From assembly GCA_005281725.1 (NCBI GenBank), contig SSBO01000007.1, forward strand, positions 4,346,402-4,410,401: a DNA stretch of 64,000 nt, written 5' to 3'. Of the stretch, positions 15,001 through 27,000 are shown one piece after another (positions within the stretch are counted from its first letter, which is position 1; each line of letters opens with the position of its first letter). Origin of the DNA: Wuchereria bancrofti (taxonomy: Eukaryota > Nematoda > Chromadorea > Rhabditida > Onchocercidae). Both the position numbers and the translations under genes were made by a program. The notes beneath the pieces are model-generated. The model was not told the DNA's origin and searched no databases. It worked only from the letters and a program-made list of their open reading frames with translations.

Positions 15001-18000
15001 ACTGTTTGATATTTACATTCTCGTTGAGAATTTAATGCAGGATTTGCTGAAAGTCGATTAATCATTAGTTCTGATTTGCTGTAAATAGATAAATAGTGTG
15101 GATTCGACTACGAAGAAGTAATACTACTATCAGTAAGAAAGCTGGAAAATACATCGTAAAACAAATGATTTAAGAATTGAAAAATGCGCAATATTTCCCA
15201 GGTAAGTAGCAGAATTGATAAGACAAAACTATTGAATTTCAATAAAACCTTTTAAATAAGTGGTAAAAGTAGTAATGTCAAAAAAAATTTAGAACATAAT
15301 TTACCTTCCGTGATATTTTCAAATATTTCTTTTGTAAAATCCGTCGATATATTAAACATTGCTAGCCAGTCTATTTCATCCTAAAATCTGCCGACACAGT
15401 ACAGCACAGAAATTAAATTTAAATGAGTGAGTGAAAGTATCAATTTATGACACTTTCATCTGCGATAATTGTGTGGACAAATTAAGTATAAGATTCAAAT
15501 TTTATTTATTTGGCATTAAAAACACAATAGTTTCCGACTCGAGGATTTTTAATAACCTAATGTAGCACCATATTTGATGGAAAACATGACTGAGTCTGTA
15601 TGGCTTTCATTAAAAAGACTTATAATGAGACGTAAAATATTTCTTTTGCCATTAATTGTCCAAGGTATAGCGGTGTATTTCCAATTTATCTACCTTCTTG
15701 AGATAAAGCTGTTGCAGTTCTTTAAGCTTTACTATTTCGAGTAGCAGAGTTTCAACATATAATTCGTGGAAGAACTATTTGTGTTTGTCAGCTTATTACA
15801 TCAATAATATTTAGTAATCATATGGTTAATTACGCTCTCTAAATACATAAGCTTGATACTGCTCGCTACTTCTAACCATTGCAGATCGGTAAAAACAATG
15901 AACGAACCTCTGCAGTTAGTTCACTAATATTCGTGTTTGCATCAGCGCAATCTTTGATAAAAATCCTAGAATCGGCTGTGGAAATCTTTTCGTAACGACT
16001 CATTCCTGAATTTTGTGATGGTTTCATTGCATTATATCCTTTTCCATCACTATCAGCAGTAGATGACCATTTGTATGCAATCAATGTTGGTGTTTCTGGT
16101 GGAAATGCAGTTGCATGTGCTAACTCACTCGCTACAATAATAAAAACGTTTTTTCATCGAATACCCAAAACATATCAGTGCAAATTCACTAATTTATATT
16201 TATTTATTCTTTAACATGTTTTCGAACTTAGCTGACTTTAATTTCAAATCTAATTCTTATTCTAAGTTCAGAATGACACTGTATCTAATAACATATATAT
16301 GACACATAATAAAACTTACGGTCGTTCAGTTTGGTAGTGACAGTAGCTGTCCTTTGCCACAGCGAAAGAACTGACCTGGGCCATTCATACATAATCTCAA
16401 ACAGCGTATAATTCAAAGATAAAGGACATAATATTAGAAATTTCTAACAGTTAAATAAATTCAAAAAAATTAAACAATTAACATGAATTACAGATAAGAA
16501 ATATTAGACAACATAAATATGTATTTGAACACAGCATACTGAAACCCTTGGTAATTGTAGTAATTTAAACATACTAGCTCTGTAGGTAATCCACTAAGAT
16601 TATATTCAGTAGCTAATTTATCATGTACTGAACCATTCCAACATTGTTTCCATGCGATACCAACAAATGTAAGCGTATTTGTAAACGCATTTAACAAAGT
16701 ATTCAAAAGCTCACCACAAGATACATCGCTTGTTTTCATCACTGCCATCTAAAACATTATTCTGTTTAAATCTTTAAACAGTAAACATATGTAACCGGCG
16801 AAAGTGAAAAATCTGCGGGACTTCTAGTAGACTACTCTTTCAGTCCATCAAAAACATAAAATGAAACAGAAATACTTCGCGAGAATAAAGATTTTAAAAA
16901 TTTCAATTACTAAAGTTTCACAAAAGAGACAGCATGAAACAGAAGTAAATGCTGGTATCATTAACAGTTATAACATACTGAGACTTACTAAAAATAATGA
17001 TTCCATTTAGTTCAAACAAACCTTCAACAGGGCGAAAATAAAAACAAACAGCCAGTGAAGAGATCCAGCATTCCTAACTGCATGTAAATTTGTCACGATG
17101 CGAATTGAACACGACAAAAAAATTTGTAACAATTTCGAAAAAGCAACATCATCTAACTTTCGTAAGACACTTAAATAATAGTTCATATTGTAAAAAAATA
17201 GAAACAAAAACGCTACTCATACTTTTATTTGAGTTTTATAAAATTCCTCAGTTTGAAAAATTACACCAAACCAAGGTAATTTCAAATTTAATCAATAGAT
17301 TTTGCAGTAAGCCGGTGTTTTGCCTTCCACTGAAATTCCTTTATAAAACAAATAAAATTATCTGACCGTAACAAATACATCAATGTAGCACTCCATTTGT
17401 GAGAAATCGATCGTGGCGAAATTATAAAGCAGTTAACGAAGATTGCGTCAACATTTTCAATAATCATTTCAGCAAAAGACAACAGATATGTCCTGAAAAA
17501 ACTAAACAGCAATGACCGCTTTATATTGACTGTAAATAAAAATAAAAAGATAGCCATACAAATACGATCATTAAAGTGTGATTAGTGAAATCATTAACAA
17601 AATCACATATGACATATCATCTAACTTTGCGTTGAGGAGTTACGCAAGTTAGCATGTCTTAACTTTGTCAGCACACGTTGTATTTAAAAGATAATAAAAC
17701 TGATTGCTTCAATAATGTCACAAGAATCTTTTGCCTCTAAAATAATTTATGCCTCAATTGGTTGGAACTTACTGCGACGAAGTATTGACCCAGTTATCGA
17801 TCAGCCACTCAATAATGCCAATTGCAAGACTCTGTTGCTGCAACTTTTCACCTTCTGTCCGAGCTTTTTGAGCTGGTAATATTTTTGGTGCGATTCCAGC
17901 AGCTAGCATCACTATATTATTGTGTAGATCGGTTGTTTCAATAAGTGCACGTCTTTCAATTCTTCAAAAAGGAAAAATCTAGAACTTATTCTTCTACAAC

Positions 18001-21000
18001 CAATATTTCCGAAAAAATTCAACGCTCTAGTTAAAAAAAAGCAAACTTTGAAAAGAATGGCATTATTAAAATCATGAGTTCTCGTTAATGAAATATTCTA
18101 CAATATATCATACAATAAGAGTACATAATACTAAAGAGCGGCTGTGCCAAAAGCCAAAAAAAGAAAAATGGTAATGTGAGTTGTGCAAAAATATTCATAC
18201 ATACATGACAAGTAAATACAGACGATGTTCAACAAAAATAAGAGTGCACCTTAAATTCCAGTATTTCAAAAATACCTTTCATTAGGATCAATTGCTCTTT
18301 TTGCTTTTACCACTGTTATTACAAGTTCATCTATCCACTGTATTCCATGTCGATCAATTAAATCTCAAATACGAAATATCTATATTTAAGCAAACCTTCC
18401 TGCAGTAAAGTTAAACCGAAAATGAACACAACTGTGATAGTAATTTTCAGATTACTGCCACAGTTGTGTTTATTTTCGTCATTTTCAGAAGATGGTTTTG
18501 TCTAACAAAATTTGAGAAACTAAAGAGTCGTAAACACACATCGTAAACTACTAAGGTAAGCTTATCTGATCAGTAAGCTTAAATCTACTTCACTGATAAA
18601 CTTTCAGAATTTGACAATTTTTTTAAAACAGCGTTGATATTTACCGTGCACAAAATAATCTCCAGTTGCAGTTATGAAAGGTTGCGATAGTTCTGTAAAT
18701 TCTCTGTCATCGATACGACGTTTCGAAGATAATTTCGTTTTACTTTGGATACCTGCTCTGCAAATTAGAGTTATTAGCAGTGTCACTGCAAAATGATTTC
18801 TTTTATTTTGCAAGTTCTCAGCACTTTTCTTTTTTTTCTACTGTTCAGTTTGCGTAAAATATGAGTAATTATTTCGCACATAACAACTCGTATTTATTTT
18901 AACAATGACAAGACTGACTTGAAGCAACTGTTTCATGAATATTTATCATTTTAATAAAAGGAAAGAATATAAAAGAAGACGAGTAACATAACATACGCCT
19001 TAAATTTATCTCGTTCATTTATCTTCACAGCTGTAATCGCCTGATCAAGAGAAAAATCAGATAGAGCCCTCAAGACAAGATAATAAGAAACCGATTTGAA
19101 ACCGATTACATTACCACCTAGAAATTCTTGTGTACTTCTCAAACATCTTGAAAGAATAAAAAGTCTAAAATAAAAAGAAGACACAATTTTCAAGCCCTTC
19201 AAAATCTTATATTCCTTAAGAAAATATAACGGTTTTAATGAATTTTATCTAGAAAATTCCCTAAAGAAATACCTTTTTTGATAGGTTGGGGCAAGAAAAC
19301 AATCCCTGGTAGTTGAATTTTTGCCGAATGGCTGTTTAAATCAACATATTCCGCGCAGTGATACGGTCCGGCCAATAAATCACACTGAAAATGATTAAAT
19401 GCCGATCAACTTTCATATTAAATTGTATAAAATTAGGTATATTTTTGGAAGATTATCATTGGTACAAAGAACAACTACCAAGTAATGATAATCACAATAT
19501 ACATCTTTGCAGTAAACCGCAAATAAACAAGGTAGAAACAATAGAAATTCGAATAATATTAATGAGAAAAGAACCTAACAGTCCACGCATTAATCAATCA
19601 GAGTTCACCTGTGCTTCAACTTCTTCCATATCAACACTTCTAGAAAGACATGTTTGCGAATGTATTTTCAAAGGTGAAGATACACTATCAGTATTACTTT
19701 TCCGACGGTACAACCTTAATTCGATATCTGGACAAGCTAGACATGTTTCATGGAAGTTCAAAAAAATATCAATATGAGAAACGCGTAATCCATGCTAAAA
19801 ATAATCCGATATTATACATATGAGCTTCTGAGCACATTTATCTAAAGGTGAATTGGAAAAAACAAGAATTATCAAAATAGAGACCAATGGCAGCAAATAT
19901 AAAGTAAATAATTTTATGTATTTTAACTTCTACATGTAATTCCAAAAACGAGGAAAAATTTTAATAATTATGAAAAGTGTAAGGAAGTAACGAACCTGAA
20001 AGTGGAGTAATTCGAAAATATGCAAATCATTCGAATGCTGATAATCTGACTGGTAAAACCACTTCCGGCTCACTCCTTCTACCGGCCTATTTTCAATGAA
20101 GTATTTTCTGGCACGCTGATTTGCTGGCACTTCGCTCCATCCAGGTGGAGCTATGAGATGATATCCAGACTGCCCACTACTAAATTGTCAACCATAGTTT
20201 TACTTAGCAAGCAGATCCTACGCATTTGACAAGCCGCTTCAAAGTTAATGTAAATAACCTTAAAGCTTAATTATGGAAAGAGTTGTAGTTAACCAAGATT
20301 TTTAATCATTCAGACAACAAATAACAGCTACATAGAAAGAAATATAATTTTATTTTCTTCATTCTTTTCTTTTTCAACTTCCATTTCAGGTTCCAATTAT
20401 TATAAAAAATCTACTGCTCAAAAAAAAGTACGGATCAAGAGAGGTCCGAAATTAGCATATGGACGCAATTTAATTCCAGTAGAGATATCTCACCACATTC
20501 AACCTTATTCATCTCCTTATCGTCATAAATCCTAAATCTCCTGTACAGCAAGAAAAAGGCTTCCAAAACCTACAAATGATAAGGAATTCGGTAAGTGGCA
20601 TTCTTTGTTGGCCCACCAATATCACTTCTCGTTAATTTCCATATTCGCCGTAAACCTGCAGTCGACAGATACTCCGATGTCATTACACTTGTCATATTAT
20701 AACCTCTAGACGGTAAATTTCGTGCCGTTTCTTGGTCAATACCTGCATTTATTCTCGAGTGATCTTTTTATACACGAATGTAACTTAATAATACTTCTCC
20801 TCTTTAGCCTCGGATATTTTTCTTCCAAAAATGGTTGCACCAAGAACCATTATCAAAATAAATTATGTGTTGATAAAGTTAAGTATAAGACTAATTATAA
20901 AACTGTTATTGTATAATATAGAAAGACAATACTTTTTGGTATGCTCGACTGCTGCGAATCGCTCATTTTGCTCATTTTACTGAACAATGCAGCTACCGCA

Positions 21001-24000
21001 ACATCCTCATCGTCATAATCTGTAGGATGCGAACTCGACTGCTCAACTTGAACAGTTATCAACTGAAAACACGGTAAACATAATTTATGGAACTCTAATT
21101 CATCGAATCAATAAAGCAAATTAACATTAAGTAATCACTTCAGACCTTTTATCCTATTAGTTTATATTTATAATTAATGAAATAATTCACCCGACTATAT
21201 CGACTAACAGAAATGAGGAACCATATTCGAGCCAATAAAAATGATCTGCCGAATACACTCATCTTGCAAAACACATACCTTTCCTGAATTTCTCGTCAGT
21301 AGAGTGACTTTCCCACTATCCATAACAGCAAATTGAGCCACTTTTTCATCGCATAAAGGATACAATTTATTAGTGTTAAGATTGATGAAATAAACCATAT
21401 CATCCATTGTACGCTGAAAATCATTTGACCAAATATAATACCACACACTTTTCTAAACCAGGGGCATAACATCAATAGTTCAACTGCTGCGATATATTCC
21501 TATTTGTACGATTATGTAGAACAGTTCTTCTTTGTTGCAGAAAGAGATAGAATGAATCGTTTTATTAATAACATACAATAATTCCATCATGTCATCAAAA
21601 GAAAAATAAAAAATAAACGAACAAAATTCTGATTTCAACAGCGCGGTATTTAGAAATTCTTTATCAAGGAAACAAAAGATCCGCTTATATAAATGACTTA
21701 CAATAATTCCACCATCAAAATAATCCTTGTTGGTATAAGACTCTAAACTTGTGTGAATGAAATCCATATTAGCTAAAGAGAACTGTATGATTCGAAAATT
21801 CTTGTAGTAATAAGCTTTTAGCGGCTCCCTCTTAAAAAAAAAAGATTTCAGGATTAACGAAAATTCTGAATAACATCACTCTCTAACTTAATTTTCTCGA
21901 GAATGTATCATACAAGAATTTGATTTCCAGAAACATATTTCTTTAGAGTGAAAATATGCATATAATTTAGGTCAATTAGTTACCAGTGGTTTAAGAAATT
22001 TTCAGGTAATCGGAATGAGTGAAAAGTTGACGTTTATCTGATTTAACAAAAATTACTAACTTAAAAATTTGATAAAAACTATTAAAGTAAAAACCTGAAC
22101 ATTGACAGTAATTTTTCCAAAATGAATAAAATATATTAATATTGCTGACTGAACTCCATCCACTGTAGATTCTATGCTGTTAACTACAACAACCAGGAAA
22201 ATATTTTGCATTGGAATTATTGCTGATATCTGAAACTATTACACTCAATTTCTATCCCGAATTTTAATCCACTAATTCTTCACTTTATTCCTTTCAGCAC
22301 TTCTGAAATAATGCAGCTATCGCGTTCAAAACAGCTAGAACCTGGGAAAAAGCTTAATCACTGAATTACACAAAAACAGCAATCATCGAATAAGTTCAGA
22401 CCAAAAATAAACAAATAAAAAGTAAAAACAAAAAAAGGTTACTTCCATTGACGTATTATCGATTGCAGCTGGCAATCTGAAACATTGCACGAAGGAAACA
22501 TCCATCGATGGCGCTTCGTAACTGACAGATACATAACCTTCTTTTTCATCATATTTTGCATCTGTTTTTGATGGTCCATCTAACGTTCCACTTTCCTCTC
22601 CTAGAAACTGCTCTTTATTTATACACTCAGTGTAGGGCATCTGTTAACAAGGATTAGGCAGAACTACATGATAAACATGACTATGCATGATGCAAAAAAG
22701 AGATCCTAAAATGCAGTAATATGCACTTGGCAACACTGTGGTAAAACAAACCAGTGGACAAATCAACAAAACCAGAGTGTTCGCCATACGCAGAGTCAGA
22801 CCATTCAAAGACTGTGCCGTCAGCAGTGTCCATCAATAATACTCCCTCCGTGAAATCGGCTTCGTCTGTAGTTGAGAAATGTAACGATTTGTTCACGACC
22901 GGTTTTGAATCTTCTAAATATAGGTTATTACTACAAAAGAAGAAAAAAAAAAAATAAGGCAGAAATTTGCTTCAATTGATCTTCTCTTATCCACACATAA
23001 TGTATTTTACGCAAGTATTTCCAGACTAGTCAGACAACAAATTGAAAAATCTGTTCAACTTCATACTATTTTAATCTAATCAAGCAATAACCATGCTTCC
23101 AGTGCAAATATGCTAATGAAAAGCATGCTGATAAAAAAGTATCCAATCTATGATAAAAATAAGGGAATAAAATTTAGAACGAAAAATTTTCAATAATTCT
23201 CTATATCATCAATTAATTTCATTGCTTTTTGAAAACCACTATTCAAAAACTAAAATTAAGAATGCGCATCAAAAATATAACATTTATTTAATTATTCCTG
23301 CAACACTCATTTAATTATTCAAGAAACCTTGGCAGGTAGAAGTTGTGCGCTTACGCGAACCAAAAGAATCCACACAATCAAGTTGGTAAAGAGCCAGAAA
23401 TGGACGGAGTGATGCACTAGAATTAATTGTATCATCGACAGAACGTGATCCGCTAACAATTCGTGGTGGCACATCGATAAACTTATGAGCTCTATTCATT
23501 GTATTTAATGTGCTTATTTCAGATTCCAAGCTGCTTTGATTCTGTTGACACACTAGAATTAGTACAAAAATTCGATATTTCACTGATTTGTTTAAAAACA
23601 GTTACTGAGTGACAATTACTGGGGACACCTAATTTTTATTTACAACTGATTAATGCACTATTTTTGAATTAACTATAAAGATCTATTTATTAAGGCACAC
23701 TGAAAGTTTTGGTATACAGTCCATTTGAAAAATCTCCCACAATACTAGCAACTATTAAATTTTAATATACCAATGTTCAGTTTTGTATCATCTACGGAAA
23801 CAGCAACAACCACTAAAGTTTGATTCTGTTCCAATGACTTCCTTGTCATGGTACCAATGGAAGAATCGCCAAGGCATGGTTTTCCAGTGGTACAGAGAGC
23901 TGTAATGACAACCTGCAAAATACAGCAAGTCATGCGGCAAAATTCTGCAAATTACAAAAACGTTTCCGAAATTCTATCAAAAAATTGTGCTTATATGCTA

Positions 24001-27000
24001 TTTTATATCATACAAGTAAGTTTATTTATTTTTTTTATATTTAGAAATTGAAGAATTCATTACAAAGTATTTGTTTAGTCTTTTTTTAAAAATAATTGGA
24101 CAATGCAAATGGACGAAGTTACTTCGCAATTAGATTCAAACAGCAAAGCAGACAGTGCTGGTTTTAGTAAACATTCATCTGATGAGGACCCTGAAATATT
24201 CCAGGATTACAAACGAAACTGTAACACAATAACTTCGTAGACCCATGAAACAATTTAGTGTTAAAACATTTCAAAAAGCAACCTTTTACAGCGCTACTCT
24301 GTTGTGCTTCTTCATCTCCACTAGTACTTATTAAACAATTTCTGAAAAAAAAAAAACAGTTCAAAATCAAAATCCTCTAAAATAAGCAGTCTAATACTGT
24401 ATAATAACTTCGGAAACCCAATTCGAAATAGAAGCATGTACTTACGTGAGAACATCACTCCAGGTAACTCTCTGAGTTCTACGTGGAGGCGAATCGCTTT
24501 CCTCTACCATACAATCCAAAACAGCGGAAAAGAACTTCTCTGAATTCAAAGTGAACCACTGCTTCACCTACAAAGAATCAATCCTTCAAAATAGAATTTG
24601 CAACTGTTTGATCAAGTGATTTTCATGTAAAATCCATCATACTTCACTATTTTTTCATTTCCCAAACAGTATAAGGATCTTGAAAAAGTTGCAAATTTTT
24701 TGAAACAAAGCGAAACATTAACCTGCACAACACTACCCATCCGCCATAGATGTACTTCGGCAGATTCTTTGCTTGCTACAGCGATCCAATCACTACTTCC
24801 TACCGAGAAGATAAGCGACGATGTATGATTCACTTGTATGTGATGAATAAATGGTGATAAAGCAGACATTGTTAAAACCAATGGTACATTTGGATTCGTG
24901 TAGTTATGCACAAAACGACACTTTGGTGAATGACGTTCGTGTTCAGACCTTAAAAAAAACCTCTTTGATAAAATTTTCAAGAAATTAAAACACTGGTTTC
25001 AATTTATTCACACAAAAAGCTCGGTTTTCACCAATGACTTCAAAACCTGATTTGAATCTGATTTTTCTGACTTTTTTAAATTAAGTAATGCTCCGTCATT
25101 CTTAGTGTATAATTTCTCTTATGTACTTCATGCAGATGATTTCATATTTATAATTAACACTGACGACACAAGTGCACTGTTTAAATAACTCAGATAATTT
25201 ATGCACTGTAATGTTGTATGGATCTCTAAAAATTCATTCAATTACGCACGTCATTTTTATTATTGTGCTTTATTTCAGTATTATTTATAGAAATATAACT
25301 GTGACTGAAATATACAAAGTATAAAAGCATAAAGCAATGTCAGTTTTATTTTGGTTTCCATTCCAGCTCAAACTTTATTTTTGTTGAATTTTTCTACTTT
25401 TCTACTAAAGTCAATTTTTGAGAATGGTTGTCGGAAAAAATGTTTAAAAATTTTTAAAACTTTCCAACTATCACTACCTATTTTAGTGTCAAACACACGG
25501 CATTCTGAGTAAACCTCAATATTTCATGCATAAATGATTTAATGGGTAGAAAAAAGCTCTTCTATTTTCTTTAATCTGTTTGTTTTATATTTCACTTGTT
25601 CTGTTCGTAAATTTGAAAAATATTAAGTCCAAAGTATGCATCTTAGTGTTACCAGGGTTCATCTGACGGTTCCCAACACACCAGACAAACAAAACAAGAG
25701 AAGCAGAGAACTCGATCATCGCCAGCACTATTTGGTTGGTGATAAAACCCTGCTTCTGCCATTTGATATGGCAGAGCCCATCTGAAAATAGAGTACGTGG
25801 AAACAGTATGAATATCTTTTGTTGCCATTTTACAATGTATGGTTTAACAGACCTGTATTCCATATGAGGCCAGTTTTGAAATGTAAGACGACGAGCCGCT
25901 TCACTTGCCATCATATCCTTATTGAGACCTTTCCACTCCGGTGAGTAATCGAAGTTATAGGGATGATCTGGGTTTAACATCAGCTGCAAAAAGATTAAAT
26001 TTCAACAAATTCCAGAAACTAAAATCCAATCAAAATTTCGCTCTGCAATTAATTTATATCAAACAAAGTTATAGTGAAACACAGATAGAACACAAACGTA
26101 CACGCACGCGTTCTCCAAGTGCTGAAATATAAGGCCAGACGAAAGACATCCATTCTGGTGGTACTTCTGTACCACTGTTTTCTCCAGGAGTTTCCAAAGG
26201 CCGTAATTGTTCAAGTAATTCTTTGCCATTTGCTTCTACTACTACTGATTCCATCTACAAAATGAACTGTGAACTTAAATATTCACTACTGGACTTCAAA
26301 CGTTGAATATTTTATAATTTATATTCACGAACATGATAAATCAAGTTTCACTACACTCTTCCGCAAGACTTTATGAAATGTAACCTGGAAGATGATAACT
26401 CACACTATTAGTTTCCATCAAAGCATCAACAGGAGCAAAAAAATGACTGGAAACCTCATGAAAATTTAAAATATAAGGGTCTATTTTAGACGACTTTTAT
26501 ATTATACAAGAGGGCACTAAGTCTCATTCTGATTGAAACATAGCATATAAAATTGATAACTTCTAATTGCAATAAACAAGTTTATTTCTGAAATTCAAGA
26601 ACAACATTTTGCCAAATTTTGAGATATTTTACACTATGAAAAAAAAATTTTGCTCAAAAAGATCATCATCAGGGTATTCTAATAAGCATTTGTAGCAATA
26701 AAAAAATTGCGATGTAAATTTACAGTTACTCAAAAATAAACATACAGTGTTAGCGGACAAATTTGCTACTGCGGTGCGTAACTGTGATGTAAATTTACGT
26801 AGGGCAGGTCGTTGCTTCAGAATATTTTCTGAATCAGTATCATTTGTGATTATCTGTAGGAATTTCGTAGCCTACAAAAAAGGGATATATATGTCTTGAA
26901 AATACTGAAAATATCCTTACCAAATATATAAAAAATTTCAAGATTAATAAATATATTTCAAGATGTATTCCAAACATACAAAATTTTAATCAGCCTTTCC

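Noticed and set aside
20410..20545. Minus-strand frame LRFRIYDDKEMNKVECG after a possible 33-nt intron in birc6
   Set aside because: It ends in a stop, while the exon at 20574-20742 joins in phase directly to 19996-20179, restoring the BIRC6 sequence.
24106..24240. Plus-strand ORF with acidic, coding-like composition (MQMDEVTSQLDSN...)
   Set aside because: It overlaps a birc6 exon (24123-24190) that is phase-locked to both neighbours on the minus strand; it is a shadow frame with no splice support.
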